Below, one piece after another: positions 51,351 through 59,184 of a DNA stretch of 64,000 nucleotides. Position 1 is the first letter of the stretch. Each line of letters begins with the position of its first letter. A program made the translations under genes and the position numbers. Source of the stretch: Fibrobacter sp. UWB15 (GTDB taxonomy: Bacteria; Fibrobacterota; Fibrobacteria; Fibrobacterales; Fibrobacteraceae); contig NZ_FXBA01000009.1 in assembly GCF_900177705.1 (NCBI RefSeq), positions 62,001 through 126,000 of the forward strand. The letters are read 5' to 3'. The notes under the pieces are model-generated. The model saw nothing but the letters and a program-made list of their open reading frames with translations, was not told the DNA's origin and ran no database searches.

Positions 51351-52613
51351 TTATAAATCAATAATGCGGTCGTTCTGGAGAAGCTGCTCGAAAGTCTGGC
51401 GCTCGCGCACCACCTTCAGTTCACCCTTGGTGTACATGGTTTCGGCGGCGTAGCGGCGGCTGTTGTAGTTGCTGCTCATGGCCGCGCCATAGGCGCCTGC
51501 ATCATGGAGAATCAAAAGGTCGCCGACCTTTGCCTTCGGGAGCTTGCGGGTCACCACAAAGCCGCCTTCTTCCTGCGTGAACACGTCACCGGATTCGCAG
51601 AGCGGGCCTGCCACGACGGCATCGACCGTTTCGTTCAGTTCGCGACCGTCACGGGCGATGATGGAAATGGCATGATAGCTACCGTAAAAACTCGGGCGAA
51701 CGAGATCGGTAAAGCCGGCGTCTACCAGGTAGAACAAGTTGTCGCCCTGCTTCTTGACGGCGCGGATTTCGGCCATCAGGTAACCGCTTTCGGCCACCAG
51801 GTAGCGACCGGGTTCCACTTCAAGGTGAACCTCGTGGCCGATGCTCTGCTGAATGCGTTTGCGGGCATCGTCCCACAGCTTGTAGTAAGCGTTCACGTCG
51901 ATGCGGTTGCCCTTGTCTTCTTCGTGGTAAGGAATCGGGAGGCCGCCCCCTGCACTGATGGTGCGCAAGTGAGAGCCCAGGCGACGGCTAGCGTCGACCA
52001 TGGCATCGCACACCTGAGCGAGGTGTTCAAAGTCCGTGCCGGAACCGATATGCATATGCAGTCCCGTAATCCACATGCCGTTAGCCTGAGCGAGCTTGAT
52101 GCAGTCCTTAATCTGTTCGTGCCAAATGCCGTGCTTGCTGAGGTCGCCACCGGTGTTGGTCTTGCGGGAGTGTCCATGGCCAAAACCCGGGTTCACGCGG
52201 ATGGTGAGTTCCGACTTCACTCCGAAATCAGCGAGCTGCTGAATCATGTCCGGCGAACCCACGTTCACGGCGATGTTGTGTTCCTTGACGAGTTCAAGAG
52301 CGTCCTTGTCGAAGATGTCTGCGGTGTAGACAATTTCGGGAGCCTTGCCCTTCTGCTGGCCGCCCTTGAATCCGGCCTTGAGGGCGCGGACGATTTCGCC
52401 AGCGGAGACGGCATCGACGACGCAGCCGAGCTTGCGGATGAGCGAAACCACGGAAAGGTTCGGACATGCCTTCTGGGCAAAACGAACGGTGTCAAAAACC
52501 TGGACATCCTTCACGCACTTTTCAATCGTAGCGCGGTCATAAATCCAGAGCGGGGTGCCGTACTGTTCGGCAGCCTTCACGAAAACTTCTTGAGGGATAG
52601 AATAATTTGCCAT
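51351..52613 (-). CDS. lysA: Diaminopimelate decarboxylase
   Basis: The 420-aa PLP enzyme has the Schiff-base Lys in VRFAQKACPN, HMHIGSGTDFEH, SAGGGLPIPY, EVEPGRYLV, and the active-site GPLCESGDVF and HDAGAYGAAMSSNYNSR motifs. It converts meso-diaminopimelate to lysine and is of usual length. A TAAATTTA element lies 8 nt before the ATG, so there is no room for a lysine riboswitch. Downstream is a 160-bp hairpin-rich stretch and then the terminator. Confidence 0.95.
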   Translation of the reverse strand: MANYSIPQEVFVKAAEQYGTPLWIYDRATIEKCVKDVQVFDTVRFAQKACPNLSVVSLIRKLGCVVDAVSAGEIVRALKAGFKGGQQKGKAPEIVYTADIFDKDALELVKEHNIAVNVGSPDMIQQLADFGVKSELTIRVNPGFGHGHSRKTNTGGDLSKHGIWHEQIKDCIKLAQANGMWITGLHMHIGSGTDFEHLAQVCDAMVDASRRLGSHLRTISAGGGLPIPYHEEDKGNRIDVNAYYKLWDDARKRIQQSIGHEVHLEVEPGRYLVAESGYLMAEIRAVKKQGDNLFYLVDAGFTDLVRPSFYGSYHAISIIARDGRELNETVDAVVAGPLCESGDVFTQEEGGFVVTRKLPKAKVGDLLILHDAGAYGAAMSSNYNSRRYAAETMYTKGELKVVRERQTFEQLLQNDRIIDL

Positions 52614-52621
52614 ACGGGGGT

Positions 52622-52629
52622 TAAATTTA
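52622..52629 (-). promoter_or_regulatory. TAAATTTA promoter element, near-leaderless configuration
   Basis: Eight nt (ACCCCCGT) separate it from lysA ATG 52613, with no purine-rich ribosome-binding site. Confidence 0.45.
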
Positions 52630-52639
52630 GAAAATAGTT

Positions 52640-52666
52640 GGAAGTAGACAGTAGACGGTAGGAAGT
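52640..52666. repeat. Dispersed AGTAGAC/GGAAGT intergenic repeat, copy 2
   Basis: The sequence is GGAAGTAGACAGTAG, then ACGGTA, then GGAAGT. It matches 43020-43039 apart from a short insertion and one substitution. Confidence 0.5.
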
Positions 52667-52735
52667 TTAGACGAAAGGATAAAAGCGTGTATCAGCAATT
52701 TGCAGGCTGGCTCCGCGACGGTTTTACACAAAATG

Positions 52736-52760
52736 AAAAACGCCGAGCGATCAGCCCGGC
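52736..52760 (-). terminator. Intrinsic terminator after the CBM48-fusion gene
   Basis: GCCGGGC and GCTCGGC (one G-T pair) with a TGATC loop are followed on the minus strand by GTTTTTC. Confidence 0.75.
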
Positions 52761-52787
52761 ATCATTTCAATTGCGATAAAAGCGAGA

Positions 52788-53252
52788 TTAGACGTGCTTG
52801 ACCTTGTTGTCGCCTTCGTCCCAGTACTGGCCGTCGCAAACGAACTTGTATTCGTAATCGCCAGCATCGAGAGTCACCTTGCCAGTCCAGAGGCCAGTCT
52901 TCTTGTCCTTCTTGAGCATGTCCTTGTCGACAGCCCAGTTGTTGAAGGAACCAGCGACAGACACGGTCGTGGCGAGCGGGCAGTTGGCTTCGAACACAAC
53001 CGTCACCTTCTTGGGAGCCTTAGCGGCAGCCTTCGGAGCGGCGGGCTTAGCGACAGCCTTAGGAGCGGTCTTCTTAGCAGCCGGTTTGGCGGCAGTCTTC
53101 TTTTCAGCGGCCGGCTTAGCGGCGGTCTTCTTGGCAGCGCTAGCGGGAGCCTTCTTTTCGGCAGCCGGCTTAGCGGCGGCCTTCGGAGCAGCCTTAGCGG
53201 CAACCTTCTTGGCGGCGGCCTTGGCAACTACAGTTTTTGTTCCTTTAGACAT
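52788..53252 (-). CDS. Histone-H1-like Lys/Ala/Pro-rich tail fused to a CBM48/AMPK-type glycogen-binding domain
   Basis: The 154-aa protein has residues 1-80 almost entirely A, K and P (AAKPAAEKKTAAKPAAKK units), as in bacterial histone-H1-like proteins. Residues 81-154 form a CBM48/AMPK-beta-type module (VSVAGSFNNWAVDKDMLKK, LWTGKVTLDAGDYEYKFVCD, GQYW). There is no signal peptide, so it is cytoplasmic. GGAG lies 7 nt before ATG 53252; a longer in-frame start is rejected. It might localise to glycogen or nucleic acid; both are inference. It is divergent from rpe, with overlapping promoter regions. Confidence 0.8.
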   Translation of the reverse strand: MSKGTKTVVAKAAAKKVAAKAAPKAAAKPAAEKKAPASAAKKTAAKPAAEKKTAAKPAAKKTAPKAVAKPAAPKAAAKAPKKVTVVFEANCPLATTVSVAGSFNNWAVDKDMLKKDKKTGLWTGKVTLDAGDYEYKFVCDGQYWDEGDNKVKHV

Positions 53253-53279
53253 TGTTGATCTCCTTGCTTTGTTTGGTGC

Positions 53280-53287
53280 CAAAAATA
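53280..53287 (-). promoter_or_regulatory. TATTTTTG promoter element for the CBM48-fusion gene
   Basis: An exact TAnnTTTG match lies 27 nt before ATG 53252; the leader carries the GGAG site. Confidence 0.5.
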
Positions 53288-53317
53288 GTAAATTTTTTTC
53301 AACCTGTCTAGTTTTGC

Positions 53318-53325
53318 TATATTTG
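53318..53325 (+). promoter_or_regulatory. TATATTTG promoter element for rpe, leaderless configuration
   Basis: An exact TAnnTTTG match with only GGCC before ATG 53330. It lies 30 bp from the divergent minus-strand element. Confidence 0.6.
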
Positions 53326-53329
53326 GGCC

Positions 53330-54001
53330 ATGCTCAAGCAAATTATCGCCCCCAGCGTGTTGAACGCAAATTTCCTCGAACTCGGCAACGGCCTCAAGGC
53401 TATCGAAAACGGTGGCGCAGGCCTTGTTCACCTCGACATCATGGACGGACACTTTGTCCCAAATATCAGCTTCGGCCCGGGCATCTCGGCCTGCGTGGGC
53501 AAGGGAACCAAGCTTCCGCTCGATTGCCACTTGATGATCGAAAACCCCGAAAACTATGTGGGTGAATTTGCAAAGGCCGGTGCAAGCATCATCAGCGTGC
53601 ACGCCGAAACCACGAACCACCTCGACCGTCTGCTGCACCAGATTGCAGAACTCGGCGTCAAGCCCGCCGTGGCCATCAACCCGGCAACCCCGCTCGAAAG
53701 CATCAAGTACGTGCTCGACATCGTGGACATGGTCTTGATTATGTCGGTGAATCCGGGCTTCGGCGGCCAGAGTCTCATCCCCTATTGCCTTGACAAAATC
53801 CGCGAACTTCGCCAGATGAAGCCGGAACTCAACATCCAGATTGACGGCGGCGTCAAGCTCGACAACATCCTCGCCTGCAAAGAAGCCGGCGCAAACATCT
53901 TCGTGGTAGGCTCCGCCATTTTCGGCAAGCCCGATCCTGAAGCCGAGTGCCACGAATTCGCAGTTAAGGTAGGAGCCTACCAAGTAGACGAACGCCGTTA
54001 A
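53330..54001 (+). CDS. rpe: Ribulose-phosphate 3-epimerase
   Basis: The 223-aa TIM barrel has IAPSVLNANFLELG, HLDIMDGHFVPNISFGPGIS (metal His/Asp), LDCHLMIENPENY, VLIMSVNPGFGGQSLIPYCL and the phosphate-binding IDGGVKLDN and VVGSAIFG. It interconverts ribulose-5-phosphate and xylulose-5-phosphate. Its TATATTTG element ends 4 nt before the ATG, the clearest leaderless example here. It ends 17 bp from the convergent DUF4832 gene, with no evident terminator. Confidence 0.96.
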   Translation: MLKQIIAPSVLNANFLELGNGLKAIENGGAGLVHLDIMDGHFVPNISFGPGISACVGKGTKLPLDCHLMIENPENYVGEFAKAGASIISVHAETTNHLDRLLHQIAELGVKPAVAINPATPLESIKYVLDIVDMVLIMSVNPGFGGQSLIPYCLDKIRELRQMKPELNIQIDGGVKLDNILACKEAGANIFVVGSAIFGKPDPEAECHEFAVKVGAYQVDERR

Positions 54002-54018
54002 GCGCCATCGAAAAAAAT

Positions 54019-55725
54019 CTACCTAAGCGTAGCTCCATTTGCCTTATAACGCTTTTCACCGTCGCGGACAATCACGCTATTGCGCTCCCTCTGAACGAAG
54101 GGGGCGTTTTTCTTTTGTGCCGCAGCCGGGAAGGCGTGCGGAATCGATGATTTGACATTTTCGTCATAGTAGATTTTGCCCAAATAAGCGGCAGGCTGTT
54201 CTAGGCCACAAGTACCCTTTCCACTAGGCTTATCATTGGCAAACTCAATATTGCCCACCTTCAAATACACCTGATAATTACGATAACGAAGTTTGCCCAG
54301 TTTAACGGAAACCTCAATTTCATTGTTACCGTCAAAAGTCATCACAGTATCATCACCCGCAATTGAAATGGTGCGGCTATGGACGTTTCGAAAATCAACA
54401 TCAGGCAGGTCCACATAATCCATGTCAGGGCACATATCCAAATCGCTACCTTCCAGGTCTTCCAAAACGGCGAGCCTTACCGGAGCCCTCCAAGTGAGGT
54501 TGCCAAAGCCCACGTTCTGGATACGCAATTTCGCACGTAAAATTCCGTCGCTCCCCACCGTATCGCTCATCCACGATTCGCGCAGCACAAAGCGGTAACC
54601 CAGGTGGTCGTTGACGTACTTGAAACCTGTCAATGAATCTATTTTCGAGCCGTCATATTCAAAATCTTTCCCTTCAAAATGCGATTTTTTCCAGCCGTCA
54701 ATCAGGTTGTTGTTCCACTGGATATTCAAATAGCTCGTGTGCGTGCGGAAACCTTCGTACGCCAAAAACTCCGGCGTATTGATGACCTCGAAACCGCCTG
54801 CCGTCGTGAGCGCCTCGCCACCGTAGGGCGTGTTGATGCCGTACTTCTCGAGCCAAGCCACGCCTTCTTCGCGGCAAATGGAAGTCGCACAGTCCGCACC
54901 CCACGTGCCGTAATCGTATTGCGTCCCGAGATAGCCGTCGTTGAACATTCCCACGCGGTACATCGTGTCGCCCTTGGCCTTTGCAATTTCCGCAAACTTT
55001 TCGCCATCGATATGGAAGTCCACGCCCCAGTTATCAAAGCCGAGTACCTTCGCTGAATAGTTGCCCGTTCGCGTGAGAATCTTGAGTTCGGGAGGCGTAT
55101 TGCGCAGCATCAGATTTACCGCTTCGGCAACGCGATCATAAGTGATGCTCGTGTCGGAATGCATCTCGCCGTAGGCGCCGTGCATGCCCATTTCGAGCGC
55201 GACAATCACATCGGTATTTTTCGAAAGCACAGGCGCGAGCTGTTCCACATGGCGTAACACCCACTTGTGTTCCGGGGTCACGTTGCTGCGACCATTGTAC
55301 CACGGGTCATAACAGATACGCACAATCACAAAACCCTTATTCGCGCGGATATTGTCAAACGTCTGTTGCAAAACATTCAGTGCATCTTCAGTCAGGTCCT
55401 GGCTCACGCCGCGCACCGTATCGCGCTTTCCGCCTGTCGTGTCAATCGAAAGCCATGCGTTGCTGCTGAATTCCGAAATTTCCGCACGCAGGTGCAACAG
55501 CTTGCCGTACGGCTTTTCAATCGGCTTGCTACCCGATGGCTTTAAGTGCAGAACCTGCGGCGTATAGAACCCGCGGTCAAAATTTTCGAGCGTCGCCATC
55601 GCATCAGTCGTGTCGATAGACTGTTTCACAAGCCCCGCCGCAAAGAGCGATGCTGGCGCAAACAGGAATGCGCCAAGCAGGGCGACCCGCACAACATTCC
55701 GCGTAATCACAGAAATTTTCTTCAT
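54019..55725 (-). CDS. Secreted DUF4874/DUF4832 protein
   Basis: The 568-aa protein has a signal peptide (cleavage near SLFAAG, about 30) and an N-terminal TIM-barrel-like DUF4874 region (about 40-300; FDNIRANKGFVIVRICYDPW, VALEMGMHGAYGEMH, LKILTRTGNYSAKV). A C-terminal beta-rich DUF4832 domain (about 310-530; AYEGFRTHTSYLNIQWNNNL, GYRFVLRESWMS, IQNVGFGNLTW) follows. Such pairs occur in carbohydrate-active loci and look like glycoside hydrolases, but no activity is established. I start at ATG 55725, with GGGGG 5 nt upstream, rather than GTG 55731. It lies directly after the GH9 terminator. Confidence 0.82.
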   Translation of the reverse strand: MKKISVITRNVVRVALLGAFLFAPASLFAAGLVKQSIDTTDAMATLENFDRGFYTPQVLHLKPSGSKPIEKPYGKLLHLRAEISEFSSNAWLSIDTTGGKRDTVRGVSQDLTEDALNVLQQTFDNIRANKGFVIVRICYDPWYNGRSNVTPEHKWVLRHVEQLAPVLSKNTDVIVALEMGMHGAYGEMHSDTSITYDRVAEAVNLMLRNTPPELKILTRTGNYSAKVLGFDNWGVDFHIDGEKFAEIAKAKGDTMYRVGMFNDGYLGTQYDYGTWGADCATSICREEGVAWLEKYGINTPYGGEALTTAGGFEVINTPEFLAYEGFRTHTSYLNIQWNNNLIDGWKKSHFEGKDFEYDGSKIDSLTGFKYVNDHLGYRFVLRESWMSDTVGSDGILRAKLRIQNVGFGNLTWRAPVRLAVLEDLEGSDLDMCPDMDYVDLPDVDFRNVHSRTISIAGDDTVMTFDGNNEIEVSVKLGKLRYRNYQVYLKVGNIEFANDKPSGKGTCGLEQPAAYLGKIYYDENVKSSIPHAFPAAAQKKNAPFVQRERNSVIVRDGEKRYKANGATLR

Positions 55726-55737
55726 CGACACCCCCTA

Positions 55738-55769
55738 ATAAAAAACGGACACAGCCTTAAGCCATATCC
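55738..55769 (-). terminator. Intrinsic terminator after the GH9 gene
   Basis: The minus strand reads GGATATGGC, loop TTAAG, GCTGTGTCC (nine pairs, several G-T), then GTTTTTTATT. It lies 27 bp after the GH9 stop. Confidence 0.7.
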
Positions 55770-55795
55770 GTAATATATATTTTTTGAGCGGCGTG

Positions 55796-57523
55796 TCACT
55801 TGTTATAAATCGCTTCGAGGGCGGCGGCGAGGTAGGCAAGGGGCGCATTCCAGTTGATGGCCACTTCGTTGGTCGCGTAGCTGCAGCGGTTATCGATGTA
55901 GGCGAGGGCCGGCTTATCGGCGGCAGCATAGTTCGGGCACTTCCAATTTTCCTTGCCATCCAGGTTAATATCCTGCTTGCCCAAATGCGGGCCACCTACG
56001 AGCATTCCCGGCACCGGATCGTCGACCATGTCCGATTCGCTCGGGCGGTGGTGCGGATTGCGCGGGCTCCTGTAACCGAATCCGGTCACGTAAGTCATGT
56101 CTTGCGGGTTCTTGCCGAGCAAGTAGTCAAGGCACTGCTGGGCGCCATCCAAGTAGCTTTTGTCTTTGGTAAGCAGGTAAGCGTGCACCAGCACCATGCC
56201 GTTGTTTGCCATGGCACTATTAGAGCCCCAGTTCCAGCTCCAAGGGAATGCTGGCAAGCGGTAGGCGCTCGTGTCGCCCACGGTACGGAGGTTGTTGGCT
56301 TCGTCCAAGACAGTCTTCTTGGCTGCAGCGACAACTTCCTTGTCGAAGTCGGCGGAATCCAGTGCCACGCGGAAGGCAGCGAGCATGTTCACGTTACCCC
56401 ACCAGGCGCCATCGGGTGTGAACAGGTTCTGCTTCAGGTCATCCTGATAATACTGCTTCTTGGTGGCGCGGAAAAGTTCAGCGGCAGCCCAGCGGAATTC
56501 ATCTTTACCATCTTCGCCATCATGCATGTAGTTGCCCGTCTGCACGTCGGCGGGCTGCTTGTAGAACTGCTGCGGATGCATCTTGGCCCAAGCGTAAGCA
56601 CTTTCTGCGGCCTTGAGTACCTTGTCGGAATAAGCCTTGTCCACGTTCTTGTAAACGACACTTGCCTGCGCCATCACGGCAGCAAAGTCAAGCGTTGCCG
56701 TCACGTTCTTGAGAATGGCATAGCGGGCATCCCTGTCGTTTTCGGGGAGCACGCTGCCACCGAACTTAAGCGTCGTCACCTTGTGGTAAACACCGCCGTC
56801 CTTGTCCTGCATGGTGAGCATCCAATCAAGATTGTAGCGCACTTCTTCCAAGATTTCAGGATACTTTGCGAATTCGCGCGGAATGTTCCAGGTCAGCGAA
56901 TCCAGATACTTCGGGAAGTTCTCGTAAGCTTCGAGCAAAGTAAATACGGTAATGCCGGAATTCACGATGTATTTGCCGTAGTCGCCGGCATCGTACCAGC
57001 CTCGGTCGGATTTGATTACTTGACCATTGCCTTTGCCGCCGGTCGCCTTGTCAGTGCCGTAAACGATCACTCGATTGTCTTTATGGCCTGCAGCGCGGGC
57101 CCATTTGCCCGCATACTGGGGTTCAAGCGGCATGCTGGCGCGCTGGTAGTAGAACCACTTAAGGCTGGCCTTTACCAAGTCGTCATAGACGTTCTTGCCC
57201 ACTACGATGGGAGTACCCACATATTCCTTGCCGCGGAAAAGGCGGTAGGTGCCAGGTTTCTTGACTGCAGAAATATCGAAAGTCTGCACTTCTTCGCCGC
57301 TGTATTCCCAATCATAGACCATGGGGGCCTTGAGTTTCAAGACCGTCTTTCCGTTGAGATCGCGAACTTCGAGCCCGTTGGCATCGCTACCGGGGTAAAC
57401 GACAATCTTTTCGGCATCGGGAGCAAAACCCAGCTGGTTTACGAGGGGACCTGCAAAAGCAGACGAAAAAGACACGGCTACAGAAGCCGCTCCTGCTAAA
57501 AATGCGCTTTTAGAGAAATTCAT
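55796..57523 (-). CDS. GH9 endoglucanase with N-terminal CelD_N Ig-like domain
   Basis: The 575-aa secreted enzyme has a signal peptide (to about 24) and an Ig-like CelD_N domain (about 25-107; GPLVNQLGFAPD...). The GH9 (alpha/alpha)6 domain carries the catalytic base/nucleophile in GWYDAGDYGK (Asp178, Asp181), the substrate His in RNPHHRPSES (491-492), and the general acid Glu553 in ATNEVAINWNAP. It cleaves beta-1,4-glucan. It has no CBM or dockerin, as in several Fibrobacter cellulases. ATG 57523 lies 4 nt after a TATATTCT element; a longer in-frame start would run through this promoter. Confidence 0.95.
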   Translation of the reverse strand: MNFSKSAFLAGAASVAVSFSSAFAGPLVNQLGFAPDAEKIVVYPGSDANGLEVRDLNGKTVLKLKAPMVYDWEYSGEEVQTFDISAVKKPGTYRLFRGKEYVGTPIVVGKNVYDDLVKASLKWFYYQRASMPLEPQYAGKWARAAGHKDNRVIVYGTDKATGGKGNGQVIKSDRGWYDAGDYGKYIVNSGITVFTLLEAYENFPKYLDSLTWNIPREFAKYPEILEEVRYNLDWMLTMQDKDGGVYHKVTTLKFGGSVLPENDRDARYAILKNVTATLDFAAVMAQASVVYKNVDKAYSDKVLKAAESAYAWAKMHPQQFYKQPADVQTGNYMHDGEDGKDEFRWAAAELFRATKKQYYQDDLKQNLFTPDGAWWGNVNMLAAFRVALDSADFDKEVVAAAKKTVLDEANNLRTVGDTSAYRLPAFPWSWNWGSNSAMANNGMVLVHAYLLTKDKSYLDGAQQCLDYLLGKNPQDMTYVTGFGYRSPRNPHHRPSESDMVDDPVPGMLVGGPHLGKQDINLDGKENWKCPNYAAADKPALAYIDNRCSYATNEVAINWNAPLAYLAAALEAIYNK

Positions 57524-57527
57524 ACTT

Positions 57528-57535
57528 AGAATATA
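57528..57535 (-). promoter_or_regulatory. TATATTCT promoter element, leaderless configuration
   Basis: Four nt (AAGT) separate it from ATG 57523 of the GH9 gene. Confidence 0.5.
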
Positions 57536-57624
57536 CCTAAAAATCCCCTGAGAGGGGTACTCCCAAGGGCGAATTTTCGTTTTCAACAGAAACCAAAGGC
57601 GGTTTCAAACCTGCTTGCCGATAG

Positions 57625-59010
57625 TTATTGTCTTTCGTTGCCGCCTACGCTTTCGCAAGTGCTTTTGGCTGCGCTGAACGCCATTTCTGCGTAAGCGGCC
57701 TTAGACATATTATGGGCGACCACTTTCTCGTTTGAACCGTTGACACCCTTCGTGGAAAGAACCAAGTCGTCGTCGGCATTCACCGAATAAGTGTATTCAA
57801 CGTCATCACCAAAAGCGTCTTTACCGATAAAGTGCCAGGTGCTCACATCGTTTTTGTCCATGGCATCGCATGCACCGCCATCGGTAACGTCAGAGCTAGA
57901 TTCGATGTCATCAACGGTGGAAGAACTGGAGTTGTTGTTATCTCCTGTAATTTCTGTCTGTTCAATTGTATACGCATTCCAAAACCAAGAAGTGTTGTCG
58001 GCTTCGTTTTTCAATTCGCAGACCCGCTTCTTGTAATTTTCTGCATCATAGGCCGTTTTGCCGGCATTCGCTTCATCACAAGTCAAACTATCCAATTCGT
58101 CCCTATAGTACGTGATAAAATCATACCCTTCAGGATCGTTCACGCAACGGACGAAAAACGCTTGGCGGAATAGTGGCATTGAGTGTGATTGCATATAGTA
58201 TGAACCATCTTGGGAAGTTGATGAAGACACATAAAAGTATCTCACCGCATGAACATATCCACCATTGCTATAATCCCAGGTGCTATCAAATTTTGACGAA
58301 AAGAATTCCGCAGATTGTTCATCATCTTCGTAATCATACTTCCACGAACCAATGACGCGGCCACCAGGCAAAATTGTCAAGCCCAAGCTGTTGTCATTAT
58401 TCGAAAACTTCGTGGAATCCTCGCCCTTTAGACGCCACGCATTTGCTGCCAAGGGGTCTTTGTCGGAAGATATGATGCTTTTCCACTCTTCATAAGTGGG
58501 AATACGCCAACCTGTAGGGCATAATGTATCTATATAATCCCTAGAGGCGTAGCCATAGTAAAAATAGCCCAATCCTTCTTCATGCCGATAATACCCATGA
58601 TTGTTGTAATTCAGGTTCTCGGCCATCCAAGTTAGTTCGCCAATTTTAATAGTCTTGTAGACCTGGCCGTCGCGTTCATCAACCATTTCCCCGTAAGAAA
58701 GCTTTTCGTTCAAGAACTGCCATGCGTAATGTTCAAGGGAGCTAGAACTGGGCTCTTTATACGAGCTGCTAGAGATATTATCTTCTTCTGCAGAAGACAG
58801 AGGTTCATCTACAGAAGAGGAACTCGTTTCATTAACGGCAGAACTCAATTGAGTTCCGTTGAAAGACGAACTGCTGTAATTAGATTCGCTAGAAATTTCA
58901 GAGGTTGCATTTTCGTCTGCATTCGAAGAAGAATCGCTACCGCAACCGGTATACATTGCAGCGGCAATACAGCCGGCGACAAACAAACTATAACCTGAAA
59001 GTTTTCTCAT
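57625..59010 (-). CDS. Multidomain FISUMP lipoprotein
   Basis: The 461-aa protein has a lipobox (YTGC, Cys23), a Ser-rich linker to about residue 95, and a FISUMP domain (about 100-290; DGQVYKTIKIGELTWMAENL, CPTGWRIPTYEEW, RQAFFVRCVND). Two Cys-bearing modules follow, joined by a second Ser-rich linker (SLTCDEANAGKTAYDAENYK, and GACDAMDKNDVSTWHFIGKD). ATG 59010 has GGAGG 5 nt upstream; an ATG four codons earlier contains that GGAGG in its own codons. The extra C-terminal modules distinguish it from the other two FISUMP proteins. Confidence 0.85.
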   Translation of the reverse strand: MRKLSGYSLFVAGCIAAAMYTGCGSDSSSNADENATSEISSESNYSSSSFNGTQLSSAVNETSSSSVDEPLSSAEEDNISSSSYKEPSSSSLEHYAWQFLNEKLSYGEMVDERDGQVYKTIKIGELTWMAENLNYNNHGYYRHEEGLGYFYYGYASRDYIDTLCPTGWRIPTYEEWKSIISSDKDPLAANAWRLKGEDSTKFSNNDNSLGLTILPGGRVIGSWKYDYEDDEQSAEFFSSKFDSTWDYSNGGYVHAVRYFYVSSSTSQDGSYYMQSHSMPLFRQAFFVRCVNDPEGYDFITYYRDELDSLTCDEANAGKTAYDAENYKKRVCELKNEADNTSWFWNAYTIEQTEITGDNNNSSSSTVDDIESSSDVTDGGACDAMDKNDVSTWHFIGKDAFGDDVEYTYSVNADDDLVLSTKGVNGSNEKVVAHNMSKAAYAEMAFSAAKSTCESVGGNERQ

Positions 59011-59130
59011 GTTTTCCTCCATGTCGTGAATTTCATACAAAGTCGCGTCAATTATAACAAAAGACTTTCCGCTTGACGACAAAGCTTTTCAATTTCAACG
59101 GAAAACAGCGCCAAAACTATTAATACACAA

Positions 59131-59162
59131 GAACCCCGGCTCCGTTTATGGAGTCGGGGTTT
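59131..59162 (-). terminator. Hairpin after the peptide ABC transporter operon
   Basis: AACCCCGACTCC and GGAGCCGGGGTT (one mismatch) form a long stem with a 7-nt loop, 23 bp after the last stop. The T-tract is short. Confidence 0.65.
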
Positions 59163-59184
59163 CTCAGATTCATCGGCTTCGGGC

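Noticed and set aside
52614-52787. Lysine riboswitch upstream of lysA.
   Set aside because: The promoter-like TAAATTTA is 8 nt from the ATG and the upstream region is short repeats and a terminator, with no room for the roughly 170-nt L-box structure.
55784-57499. 571-aa plus-strand open frame opposite the GH9 gene.
   Set aside because: It is an antisense shadow of a clear cellulase, lacking domains and a start-proximal signal. Similar shadows opposite prs, lysA and the DppB-like gene (49811-51109, 51504-52637, 61860-63200) were rejected for the same reason.
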